A stretch of 54,711 nucleotides of DNA from Candidatus Cryptobacteroides avistercoris (GTDB taxonomy: Bacteria > Bacteroidota > Bacteroidia > Bacteroidales > UBA932): contig JADILW010000087.1 in assembly GCA_017695095.1 (NCBI GenBank), forward strand, positions 1 to 54,711, given 5' to 3'. Shown here piece by piece: positions 26,072 through 33,636 of this stretch (positions are counted from its first letter, which is position 1; each line of letters starts with the position of its first letter). Made by a program: the position numbers and the translations under genes. Under the pieces are notes generated by a model that had not been told where the DNA came from, ran no database searches, and worked only from the letters and a program-made list of their open reading frames with translations.

Positions 26072-26361
26072 AAGCAATGTTCATAGCATATAACCAGGCG
26101 TACAACGAGGAAATCGTGGAGGCGCTGAAGGAGCTCGGCCAGAAGGGCTTCACCCGCTGGCAGAACGTGGAGGGACGCGGCCACTTCAACGGCCAGCCCA
26201 GGCTCGGAAGCCACGCCTGGCCCGAGATGAACCAGGGAGTCCTCGCGGTGATGCCCGACGACAAGGTGCAGCCGGTGCTCGCGGTGCTCAAGGCCAAGGA
26301 CGAGGCCGCGCCGGACCTGGGACTCCGGGCGTTCGTCTGGAATGTTGAATCTTATTATTAA
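26068..26361 (+). CDS. PG0541-type small PII-like transporter-associated protein
   Basis: A 97-residue protein of the group named after Porphyromonas gingivalis PG0541, which is encoded directly behind an RND pump there too. The N-terminal beta strand/helix (KAMFIAYNQAYNEEIVEAL), a GFTRW..V.GRG..NG loop region and a final beta strand resemble the PII/CutA ferredoxin-like fold. The ATG overlaps the pump stop by 4 bp, so it is made in step with the pump. It may sense a ligand and tune the transporter, but that is inference. A terminator follows at 26375-26411. Confidence 0.83.
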   Translation: MKAMFIAYNQAYNEEIVEALKELGQKGFTRWQNVEGRGHFNGQPRLGSHAWPEMNQGVLAVMPDDKVQPVLAVLKAKDEAAPDLGLRAFVWNVESYY

Positions 26362-26374
26362 TTTGCTAACTTTG
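26344..26374 (+). promoter_or_regulatory. Possible promoter for trxA
   Basis: TAACTTTG at 26367-26374 with GTTG (weak -33) at 26344-26347, 19 bp apart. It begins in the tail of the PII-like gene. An intrinsic terminator follows immediately, so if this is the trxA promoter the terminator lies in its leader. Confidence 0.5.
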
Positions 26375-26411
26375 TATCCGCCGAGCCGCAGTGGCCCGGC
26401 GGATATTTTTT
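26375..26411 (+). terminator. Terminator between the RND operon and trxA
   Basis: TATCCGCCGAGCC pairs with GGCCCGGCGGATA (one mismatch) around a 5-nt loop, followed by six T at 26406-26411. A strong intrinsic terminator by appearance. Confidence 0.8.
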
Positions 26412-26425
26412 AACATCAAGTTACT

Positions 26426-26740
26426 ATGGCAAAAGTTATAAACGATTCGAACATCGCCGAGATACTGGCTTCGAAGGAGCCTGTCCTCATAGATTTCTGG
26501 GCTACCTGGTGCGGCCCCTGCAGGGTGCTCGCCCCCACCGTGGACGAGATAGCCGAGGAGTTCGAAGGACGTGCCGTGGTCGCCAAATGCAACGTTGACG
26601 ACTGCGAGGACATCTCTATGAAGTACGGCATCCGCAACATCCCCACTCTGCTCTACTTCAAGGGAGGCGAGCTGGTGGACAGAACCGTGGGTGTCGTGTC
26701 CAAGCAAGACATTGCGGACAGACTTACCAAATTAATTTAA
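26426..26740 (+). CDS. trxA: Thioredoxin
   Basis: A 104-residue cytoplasmic thioredoxin with the canonical active site WCGPC at residues 28-32, the cis-proline region RNIPTLLYFKGG and no signal peptide. It reduces protein disulfides using electrons from thioredoxin reductase. Normal length. It stands 13 bp upstream of an outer-membrane protein gene and may share its message. Confidence 0.97.
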   Translation: MAKVINDSNIAEILASKEPVLIDFWATWCGPCRVLAPTVDEIAEEFEGRAVVAKCNVDDCEDISMKYGIRNIPTLLYFKGGELVDRTVGVVSKQDIADRLTKLI

Positions 26741-26753
26741 CTTATCAGAAGTC

Positions 26754-27371
26754 ATGAAAAAAGCTATCATCGCGATTGCGGCCCTCTTCATCGCATTCAC
26801 CTCAGCCAACGCGCAGTTCGGCGTCGTAGCCGGACTCACATCGTCCTCCACCAATCTTGAGTCCGCCATCGCGGATGTCAAGAACGTGAACATGTACCAC
26901 GTGGGCGTCACCTACAAGATAGGAATCGGCAACATGCTCGCCGTGCAGCCCGCCCTGATCTACAACGTCAAGGGCTCCCAGGTTGGCGACATCGCCGGAA
27001 TCGACGACGTCAACGTTGACTTCAAGACCGGTTATCTCGAGCTTCCCGTGCAGGTTCAGCTCGGCTTCGGAGTAGGGAGCCTCGCCCGTGTCTACGGCTT
27101 CGCGGAGCCTTTCATAGGCTATGCCATCACCAACAAGACCAAGTTCGGTGATGTTGTGGACAAGGGATTTGACAATCTCGCCCGGAAGTTCGAATACGGA
27201 GTCGGACTCGGTGCTGGAGTGGAACTTTTCAGGCATCTCCAGGTGTCCGTGAAGTATTTCTGGAACCTCGGCGACGTCTACGGAGCTGACATCAAGATCG
27301 GCGACGTGGCTGCGGACGTAGCTTCCAGCAAGTGCAACGGAATCGCGGCGTCAGTGGCTTTCCTGTTCTAA
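26754..27371 (+). CDS. Outer-membrane beta-barrel protein (porin family, PorT-like fold)
   Basis: A 205-residue protein with a signal peptide (AIIAIAALFIAFTSANA, cleavage about residue 21) and alternating hydrophobic beta strands typical of an eight-stranded outer-membrane barrel. It ends in phenylalanine (AASVAFLF), the usual C-terminal sorting feature for barrels. Specific function unknown. It is 13 bp downstream of trxA and 7 bp upstream of the LOG gene, with no visible promoter of its own. Confidence 0.82.
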   Translation: MKKAIIAIAALFIAFTSANAQFGVVAGLTSSSTNLESAIADVKNVNMYHVGVTYKIGIGNMLAVQPALIYNVKGSQVGDIAGIDDVNVDFKTGYLELPVQVQLGFGVGSLARVYGFAEPFIGYAITNKTKFGDVVDKGFDNLARKFEYGVGLGAGVELFRHLQVSVKYFWNLGDVYGADIKIGDVAADVASSKCNGIAASVAFLF

Positions 27372-27378
27372 AAGAATT

Positions 27379-27906
27379 ATGACGGACAAGAAGGCAGTAA
27401 TTTTCTGCTCGTCGCACGATCTGGAACAAAAGTACATTCAGGCTGCACGGACGATTGTCCGTGCGGCTTGTTTGGCTGGATATGACATAGTGTCCGGAGG
27501 CACGGTCAAGGGCCTCATGGGCCATGTCTGCGACGAGGCCGCGCAGTGCGGCGCGGAGGTCATAGGGGTGATTCCCCGTTTCATGAAGGGGCTGGAGCAT
27601 CCGGCTCTCACCGAATGCGTCTGGACCGACACCATGTCGCAACGCAAGGACGGCATGCGTGAAGGCACGAGCCTCGCCATAGCCCTCCCGGGAGGGATAG
27701 GCACTCTCGACGAACTGGCAGAAACCTACTGTCTCGCCAAGATGGGCCTCTACGGGGGCAGGGTCGTCGCCTACAACATGGAAGGCTTCTACGACCCCCT
27801 GAAGGAGCAGCTGAAGACCTTCGTGGACAGAGGATTCCTCTATGAGGACTCTCTCCGGCTGATCTCTTTCCCCGAAACCATGGAGGAACTGAAGGCCCTG
27901 TTGTGA
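27379..27906 (+). CDS. LOG family protein (TIGR00730), cytokinin riboside-monophosphate phosphoribohydrolase-like
   Basis: A 175-residue Rossmann-like protein with both LOG motifs: SGGTVKGLMG (about residue 39) and PGGIGTLDEL (about residue 103). LOG enzymes release free bases from nucleoside monophosphates; in bacteria they probably act on AMP-type substrates or modified nucleotides. Overlap with the next reading frame suggests coupling to the polyprenyl synthase gene, though the two functions are not obviously related. Confidence 0.88.
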   Translation: MTDKKAVIFCSSHDLEQKYIQAARTIVRAACLAGYDIVSGGTVKGLMGHVCDEAAQCGAEVIGVIPRFMKGLEHPALTECVWTDTMSQRKDGMREGTSLAIALPGGIGTLDELAETYCLAKMGLYGGRVVAYNMEGFYDPLKEQLKTFVDRGFLYEDSLRLISFPETMEELKALL

Positions 27907-27908
27907 GC

Positions 27909-28871
27909 ATGGAGCAGGTAAAGGAATATCTCGGAGGCGACTGGACGAGGCTCGACGAAGTGATACGTTCGAGTCTCAGCACTGACGTGAAGTTGCTGGA
28001 GACCATCAACGCCAGCATTCTCTCCACCTCGGGCAAACGTCTGCGTCCGATGATATGCCTGCTCGTGGCCAAGGCTCTGGGCACTCTCAACTCCGACAGC
28101 CTGCGCTATGCTGCCGCCTGCGAACTGCTGCACAACGCGACCCTCATGCACGACGACGTGGCCGACGCGAGTCCGGAGCGCCGCGGCCGCCCTACGGTCA
28201 GCGCGCTTTTCGGCTCCACCGCCGCTGTGCTGCTGGGCGATTTCTGGCTTTCCAGGGCCGTCGAGCTGATCATGGGCGCCGAGACACACGAGAAGGTCGC
28301 ACCCATGTTCTCCAAGACTCTCACCGACCTTGCCGAGGGGGAGATGCTCCAGATGGAGAAGGCGGCTTCGGCAGATACCGACGAAGAGGCGTACTACCGC
28401 ATAATCCACAACAAGACCGCGTCGCTGTTCGAGACCGCCGGCATGTCCGGTGCGGAGTCGGCAGGCGCCGACGGCCAGTGCTTCGAGGCGGCCAGGGAGT
28501 TCGCCTCCGATTTCGGCATGGCCTTCCAGATAAAGGACGACATCCTGGACTATGCGGGGGACTCCAAGCTCGGCAAGCCTCTCGGCATGGACATCAGCGA
28601 ACAGAAGATAACTCTCCCTCTGCTCGGAGCCCTGCGCGCTTCAGACCGCGAGCAGGAGATACGCGAGAAGATACGGGACATCCACGTGCACCCCGAATAT
28701 TGCGGGGAGATACACGCATTCGTGCTGGAGAACGGCGGCGTCGAATATGCGGCGGCCAGGCTCGACGAGTATATAGTCAGGGCCTGCAGGGCCCTGGAAG
28801 TGCTGCCGGACTCTCCTGCCAGAAGGCATCTTGCGGACATCGCGCACTACAACGCATTCAGACAGATATGA
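27909..28871 (+). CDS. Polyprenyl (octaprenyl-type) diphosphate synthase
   Basis: A 320-residue all-helical trans-isoprenyl synthase. The first aspartate-rich motif is LMHDDVADASPERRGRPT (about residue 80) and the second is FQIKDDILDYAGD (about residue 205). It condenses isopentenyl diphosphate into a long-chain polyprenyl diphosphate, probably the menaquinone side chain; chain length is not readable. A GTG at 27903 overlaps the LOG stop and is an alternative start two codons upstream. The stop overlaps the holB start. Confidence 0.92.
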   Translation: MEQVKEYLGGDWTRLDEVIRSSLSTDVKLLETINASILSTSGKRLRPMICLLVAKALGTLNSDSLRYAAACELLHNATLMHDDVADASPERRGRPTVSALFGSTAAVLLGDFWLSRAVELIMGAETHEKVAPMFSKTLTDLAEGEMLQMEKAASADTDEEAYYRIIHNKTASLFETAGMSGAESAGADGQCFEAAREFASDFGMAFQIKDDILDYAGDSKLGKPLGMDISEQKITLPLLGALRASDREQEIREKIRDIHVHPEYCGEIHAFVLENGGVEYAAARLDEYIVRACRALEVLPDSPARRHLADIAHYNAFRQI

Positions 28872-29887
28872 GGTTCGCCGACCTGAAGGGAAACGATGCG
28901 CTGAAGCGCGTGCTTCCGGAGATGGTGGATTCCGGCCGCGTCCCGCATGCCATAATGTTCAGCGAAGACGACGGCGGCGGAGCGTTCGCGCTCAGCGTCG
29001 CGTTCCTCCAGTACCTCTACTGCCAGAACCGCAGGGACGGTGACTCCTGCGGGGAGTGCCCGTCCTGCAACAGGATATCCAAGTTCATCCATCTGGACGT
29101 GCATCCGGTCTTTCCCGCGTCGGCCTCGAAGCCGTCGTTCAACTTCCTGCCGGAATTCCGCGCGCTGGCGACCTCCGACCCGTATTTCCGGGAGGCTGAC
29201 CTGAACGCTGCCCTCAAGGTCGACGGAAAGAACACCTCGATCACCGTGGCCGACTCCAAGCATCTGCTCGAAGCGCTCTCGATGACCGCGCTCGAGGGAG
29301 GCTACCGCTCGGTGCTGATCTACCTGCCGGAGAAGATGAACGCCGAGGCGGCCAACAAACTGCTGAAACTCATAGAGGAACCGCCCGCCCGCACGCAGTT
29401 CCTGCTTATCACCCACAACCCTGAGAAGGTGCTTCCCACCATAGCTTCGCGCTGCCAGCACATCAGGGTGCATTCCGACGGGCGCCGCAGCCAGACTGCG
29501 GATTCCGGGGACGCCGCGCTGTTTTTTGAACTTATGGACGCCCTCGTGTCGAAGAATTTGCTATCTTGTCTGGAAACGGGCGAGAAGATAGCCGCACTTC
29601 CGTCCCGGGAAAGCGTGAAGGCTTTCTGCAGATATGCGGCAGAGAACATACGGCATATCTTCCTGCGCCAGCAGGGGCTCGGCCGTCTCCTGAGCGAAGC
29701 GGAGGCGGACGGAGGGTGTGACACCGACGTTCAGGCGCGTCTTGACCGGTATGCGGCGTCGCTCGCGGGCACTTTTCCCCGCAAGGCGCTCGCGGTGCTC
29801 GACAAGATGCTGTCGCTGGTCGACAGAAACGTGAACCTGAAGCTCGCGGCCACCGATATGGTCGACAGGCTATATAATTTGTTATGA
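28868..29887 (+). CDS. holB: DNA polymerase III delta-prime subunit
   Basis: A 339-residue clamp-loader subunit. The first residues FADLKGNDALKRVL and a zinc-binding cysteine set (CGECPSC plus an upstream YC near residue 54) match the family. The P-loop is degenerate (MFSEDDGGGAFALS), as expected for delta-prime, which does not hydrolyse ATP. The LIEEPPARTQFLLIT and SRCQHIRV segments are typical AAA+ sensor regions. Start ATG overlaps the previous stop by 4 bp, and its own stop overlaps ricT by 4 bp. holB-ricT-gldH is a common Bacteroidota order. Confidence 0.92.
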   Translation: MRFADLKGNDALKRVLPEMVDSGRVPHAIMFSEDDGGGAFALSVAFLQYLYCQNRRDGDSCGECPSCNRISKFIHLDVHPVFPASASKPSFNFLPEFRALATSDPYFREADLNAALKVDGKNTSITVADSKHLLEALSMTALEGGYRSVLIYLPEKMNAEAANKLLKLIEEPPARTQFLLITHNPEKVLPTIASRCQHIRVHSDGRRSQTADSGDAALFFELMDALVSKNLLSCLETGEKIAALPSRESVKAFCRYAAENIRHIFLRQQGLGRLLSEAEADGGCDTDVQARLDRYAASLAGTFPRKALAVLDKMLSLVDRNVNLKLAATDMVDRLYNLL

Positions 29888-31074
29888 GCAGAGAATCAAT
29901 TCAATATGATTGTTTCAGGGGCTGCGTCGTGACCCACGACGAAGCCACCGGGCAGACTTCGTGCTCCTATCGCGCCGGCTGCTGCAAGATGGGGGCGAGG
30001 GACTGGCTCAAGGACGCCAGGGACGGCAGTTTTCCCGGAATCTACGAAGTGCGTTTCAAGAATACGCGCAAGGGTTTCTATGTCAATGATTCGGCACAGA
30101 ACATCCGCATCGGCGACCTCGTGGTGGTCGAGGCGGCGACCGGGCTCGACCTGGGCATAGTGACTCTCGAGGGGCCCTCGGTGGGTCGTCAGATGAAATG
30201 TCGTGGCGTGGACCCGGAGACCGCCACCTTCAGGAAAATATACCGCAAGGCCCGTCAGACCGACATCGAGAAGTGGCAGGAGGCCATAGCCCGCGAGCAG
30301 GACACGATGATCCGCGCCCGCAAGATCGCCGCGATGATGGGGCTCGAGATGAAGATAGGCGACGTGGAGTTCCAGGGCGACGGCTCCAAGGCCATATTCT
30401 ACTATATCGCCGACGGCAGGGTCGATTTCCGCCAGCTCATCAAGGCCTACGCAGAGGAATTCCGCATCCGCATCGAGATGAAGCAGATCGGCGCGAGGCA
30501 GGAGGCGGGGCTCATAGGCGGCCTCGGAGTCTGCGGCCGCGAGCTCTGCTGCTCCAACTACATCTCATCCTTCCAGAGCATCTCGACTTCCGCCGCACGC
30601 TGCCAGGACCTTTCGCTCAATCCTCTGAAACTTGCCGGGCAGTGCGGCAAGCTCAAGTGCTGCCTCAACTACGAAGTCCCCGTCTACCTCGACGCCCTCT
30701 CCCGCATACCCAAGGTGAACGGGCCGCTGGAGTTCGAGGACGGACCGGCCTACCTCCGCAAGACCGACATCCTACGCGAGACCATGTATTTCTCCTACGA
30801 GAAATCTTCCGACGCGACCCTCTTCCCCCTCAGCGCCGAGGAGGTCAGGGAGATCATCGAGATGAACCGCGACGGCGAGAAGGCTGAATCGCTGAGACCC
30901 GAGCCGGTGCAGCGTACGCCGGAGTTCGTCTCCGCGGTCGGCGACGACAGCATCAGCCGCTTCGACAGCCCCAGGCGCAGGAAGAAATCCCAGAACCGCA
31001 GGGGCGGAGGACGCTCGCGCAAGCCGGGGGCGAGAAACGGAGGCCGTCCGGCGCCGAAGAATGGCGAGAAGTAG
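29884..31074 (+). CDS. ricT: PSP1/RicT family protein
   Basis: A 396-residue cysteine-rich protein with the PSP1 C-terminal domain (about residues 85-270): IFYYIADGRVDFRQLIK, GARQEAGLIGGLGVCGRELC and GQCGKLKCCLNYE are diagnostic. In Bacillus, RicT (YaaT) is part of an iron-sulfur complex affecting RNA processing. Bacteroidota homologues add cysteines near the N-terminus (AGCCKMG), seen here, and a basic low-complexity tail (RRRKKSQNRRGGGRSRK) that could bind nucleic acid. Overlaps gldH by 14 bp. Confidence 0.9.
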   Translation: MSRESIQYDCFRGCVVTHDEATGQTSCSYRAGCCKMGARDWLKDARDGSFPGIYEVRFKNTRKGFYVNDSAQNIRIGDLVVVEAATGLDLGIVTLEGPSVGRQMKCRGVDPETATFRKIYRKARQTDIEKWQEAIAREQDTMIRARKIAAMMGLEMKIGDVEFQGDGSKAIFYYIADGRVDFRQLIKAYAEEFRIRIEMKQIGARQEAGLIGGLGVCGRELCCSNYISSFQSISTSAARCQDLSLNPLKLAGQCGKLKCCLNYEVPVYLDALSRIPKVNGPLEFEDGPAYLRKTDILRETMYFSYEKSSDATLFPLSAEEVREIIEMNRDGEKAESLRPEPVQRTPEFVSAVGDDSISRFDSPRRRKKSQNRRGGGRSRKPGARNGGRPAPKNGEK

Positions 31075-31489
31075 GTCCATATCCTTTCTGCCGGCGCTGT
31101 TTGCCGCCGTGCTGCTGTCGGGCTGCTCAAGGCCGCTTTCGACGGAGATTTTCGTGCGCAGCGACCGCGCCGAGTCGGGGGTCTACATTTTCGACCTGGA
31201 GCTCAGGGATTCGTCGGCGGTCTATGACTTCTGGTTCTACAGCCGCACCCTCGGTCCCGAACTGACGGGCCTTCCGCTCAACGTGCAGTGGCTGGCTCCT
31301 TCCGGAAAGCGTTTCTCCGAGACCGTCTACATGAAGTCGGTGGACGCGGACGGGGAGCGGGAGCTCTACCGCAGCGGGGTTGTCCCGGCGGAGGGCGGTA
31401 CGTGGCGGCTCAGCGTGAGACCTCTGGGCGTCGACGAGGATTTCTGCGGTCTCGGGGTAATATGCAAGGAACGACATGGGACACGATAA
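31061..31489 (+). CDS. gldH: GldH, gliding-motility-associated lipoprotein
   Basis: A 142-residue lipoprotein with lipobox LLSGC (cysteine at about residue 22) and the GldH core LELRDSSAVYDFWFYSRT...LPLNVQWLAPSGK. GldH is required for gliding in Flavobacterium but is widespread in non-motile Bacteroidales, where its role is unclear. Position after holB and ricT is the standard one. It overlaps trmB by 14 bp. Confidence 0.9.
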   Translation: MARSRSISFLPALFAAVLLSGCSRPLSTEIFVRSDRAESGVYIFDLELRDSSAVYDFWFYSRTLGPELTGLPLNVQWLAPSGKRFSETVYMKSVDADGERELYRSGVVPAEGGTWRLSVRPLGVDEDFCGLGVICKERHGTR

Positions 31490-32360
31490 GCTCAGGAAAT
31501 TTGCCGAAAACGAGACTTTCAGCTGCCTGCTGCAGCCTTCTTCGAAGGAGCTGCTCGCCGACGGCTACGCCAATCTGCATGACCACGAGATCAAGGGGCG
31601 CTGGAGGGAGCGCATGTTTCCGCATTCCCAGGCGCCGGCCGACGGCGGAATCGTGCTGGAGCTCGGCTGCGGCAAGGGTGAGTATACCATAGACCTCGCG
31701 CTGCGCGACCCCTCCCGGAATTATGTCGGGGTGGACATCAAGGGGGCGAGGCTCTGGAAGGGGGCGAAGTACGCCACGCAGCACAGCCTGCCCAACGTCG
31801 CCTTCCTGCGGACCCGTGTGGAGTTCATCTCGGCCTTCTTCGCTCCCGGCGAGGTCTCTGAAATATGGCTGACCTTCTCGGACCCCCAGTTCCGCAGCGA
31901 GAACTCCAGGCTGAGCTCTCCCGTTTTCCTTGAGCGCTACCGCTCCTTCCTGAGGCCGGGAGGGCTGGTGCATCTGAAGACTGACTCGCGCTTCCTGCAC
32001 GAGTACACGAAGGCTGTCTGCAAGGTCAACGGGCTGGAGGTGACGGCCTGCACCGCGGACCTGTACGGTGCAGCTCGTGTAGCGGCAGATTCTCGTGTAG
32101 CGGCAGGTTTCAAATCTGCCGCTACGGCAACAACGGCAATGACCGAGGCGACGGCGGTGCAGACTTTCTACGAGAAGATGTTCCTGGAGCAGGGGTACCC
32201 CATCACCTACATGGCCTTCCGGCTCGACCACGACGGCCCTTTCGTCGCGCCGCGCGACCCCGAAGACTTCGATTCGGACCATTGGCGCTCCGTCGAAGGC
32301 CCGAGGGTGCTCTTCGGCCGCGACACGGCCGAGACCAGGCGTCAGAAACTCAAGAAATAG
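31476..32360 (+). CDS. trmB: tRNA (guanine-46 N7)-methyltransferase with an in-frame palindromic insertion
   Basis: A 294-residue class I methyltransferase. The TrmB core is clear: VLELGCGKGEYTIDLA, VGVDIKGARLWKGA, IWLTFSDPQFRSENSRL and the late FYEKMFLEQGYPITYMAF block. It makes m7G46 in the tRNA variable loop. Between the DLYG strand (about residue 197) and the VQTFYEK helix (about residue 228) lies an alanine/threonine-rich stretch of about 25-30 residues not expected in the family. It is encoded by a repeat-derived palindrome (32074-32125). The reading frame is intact, so the protein is probably still made. Convergent with miaA, 2 bp apart. Confidence 0.9.
   Translation: MGHDKLRKFAENETFSCLLQPSSKELLADGYANLHDHEIKGRWRERMFPHSQAPADGGIVLELGCGKGEYTIDLALRDPSRNYVGVDIKGARLWKGAKYATQHSLPNVAFLRTRVEFISAFFAPGEVSEIWLTFSDPQFRSENSRLSSPVFLERYRSFLRPGGLVHLKTDSRFLHEYTKAVCKVNGLEVTACTADLYGAARVAADSRVAAGFKSAATATTAMTEATAVQTFYEKMFLEQGYPITYMAFRLDHDGPFVAPRDPEDFDSDHWRSVEGPRVLFGRDTAETRRQKLKK
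32074..32125 (+). repeat. Palindromic element inside the trmB coding region
   Basis: A 15-bp word CTCGTGTAGCGGCAG occurs at 32074-32088 and 32092-32106, an 18-bp (six-codon) period. The second copy forms the left arm of a 29-bp near-perfect palindrome (32097-32125) with arms GTAGCGGCAG and CTGCCGCTAC. The centre TTTCAAATCTGCC resembles the intergenic GCAGATTTGCAATCTGC family at 40.5 kb. Confidence 0.8.
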
Positions 32361-32362
32361 CC

Positions 32363-33166
32363 TTAGCGGACTTCGGTCCAGTGGATTCTGACTCCGCTGC
32401 GCTCCATGCCGCGGAACCAGGTCATCTGGCGCTTGGCGAACTGGTGGATCGCGACGGCGAGCTTCTGCCGCATCTCGTCGTAGGACAGCTGTCCGGTGAG
32501 GTGGAGAGTCACGAACTTGTATTCCAGGCCGTATGATATGAGAGTTTCGGCGGGCACACCGCCGTCGAGCAGGCCGCGTATCTCGTCGACCATGCCCTCC
32601 TGCAGCCTCGCGTCGAGCCGCCGGTCGATCCTGGCGTTGCGGACTTCGCGCGAGACCAGGGTCCCGATGAAGAAAGGTCTGGAAGGCAGCCCCTCGCGGA
32701 CTGCCGGCGTTCTGGCGCTGCTGTGGGCCGTGCGGTTCACGAAGTCGTAGCCTGAAGTCACCGCGCTGATGTACATTCCGGTGCCGCCGCAGAGTATCGG
32801 CGTCGCTCCGCGTCCGCGTATGTCGGCGTATGCGCGCATGAAGTCCTTCTGGAATTCGTAGACGTTGTATTGCGCGCCTGCGGGGAGTATGTCTATGAGG
32901 TGGCGGGGGACTTCGCCGTACTCGCCGAGGTCCTTGCCCGTGCCTATGTCCATGCCGCGGTAGACCTGTCGGGAGTCGGCCGAGATGATCTCAGCCGGGG
33001 CCAGCTCGCGGGCCAGCTCCACTGCGTAGCGCGTCTTGCCGGAGGCGGTGGGGCCGAGCACCACCACGAGGTCGGTCTCTCCGCTGCGGCAGGCCTGCCT
33101 GAGGGCGGCGACGTCGATGATTTCGGGGGAGGGGAGCTCCGCTGGTATGGACTTTCTCGCAGGCAT
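32363..33166 (-). CDS. miaA: tRNA dimethylallyltransferase (short MiaA)
   Basis: A 267-residue enzyme with the MiaA P-loop VVLGPTASGKTRYAVEL, the substrate block EIISADSRQVYRGMDIGTGK and ILCGGTGMYISAV. It adds dimethylallyl to A37 of tRNAs reading U-initial codons. It is shorter than the common 300-320 residues: only about 20 residues separate the GTGMYI helix from RPFFIGTLVSRE, so the tRNA-binding insert domain looks reduced, while about 35 residues precede the P-loop. A short second MiaA form occurs in Bacteroidota, which may be what this is. ATG at 33166 is 2 bp beyond the smpB stop; metK-smpB-miaA form an operon. Confidence 0.88.
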   Translation of the reverse strand: MPARKSIPAELPSPEIIDVAALRQACRSGETDLVVVLGPTASGKTRYAVELARELAPAEIISADSRQVYRGMDIGTGKDLGEYGEVPRHLIDILPAGAQYNVYEFQKDFMRAYADIRGRGATPILCGGTGMYISAVTSGYDFVNRTAHSSARTPAVREGLPSRPFFIGTLVSREVRNARIDRRLDARLQEGMVDEIRGLLDGGVPAETLISYGLEYKFVTLHLTGQLSYDEMRQKLAVAIHQFAKRQMTWFRGMERSGVRIHWTEVR

Positions 33167-33168
33167 CG

Positions 33169-33624
33169 CTATTCGCGCTCCATCTCGCGCCTTATGTCCT
33201 TTTCCTTGATGCTGGCGCGCTTGTCGTATTCCTTCTTTCCCCTGGCGAGCGCGATGTGCACCTTCGCATAGCCGTTGTCGGCGATGTAGACGCGGGTGGC
33301 CACTATCGTGAGGCCCTTGGTCTTGACGGCCTGGGCCAGATGGCGCAGCTCGCGCGAGGTGAGCAGCAGCTTGCGGTCGCGCATGGGTTCGTGGCTGCTC
33401 CAGGCGGACGCCCAGAAATAGGTGGCGATGTTCATGCCGCGCAGGTAGAGTTCGCCGCCGGAGAAATAGCAGTAGGCGTCCTGCAGCGAGGCCTTTCCCG
33501 CGCGCAGTGACTTGATTTCGGTGCCGACCAGCACTATCCCGGCGTCGTACTGCTCGAGGAACTCGTATTCGAACGACGCCTTCTTGTTGTTTATCTGCAC
33601 TCTGTGCTGTTTCTCCTTCGCCAT
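33169..33624 (-). CDS. smpB: SsrA-binding protein
   Basis: A 151-residue protein with the SmpB core: NKKASFEYEFLEQYDAGIVL, GTEIKSLRAGKASLQDAYC and the C-terminal basic tail KKEYDKRASIKEKDIRREME. It delivers tmRNA to stalled ribosomes for trans-translation. The tmRNA gene was not found in this window. It lies 12 bp after metK on the same strand. Confidence 0.97.
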   Translation of the reverse strand: MAKEKQHRVQINNKKASFEYEFLEQYDAGIVLVGTEIKSLRAGKASLQDAYCYFSGGELYLRGMNIATYFWASAWSSHEPMRDRKLLLTSRELRHLAQAVKTKGLTIVATRVYIADNGYAKVHIALARGKKEYDKRASIKEKDIRREMERE

Positions 33625-33636
33625 GGGGATGGAAAG

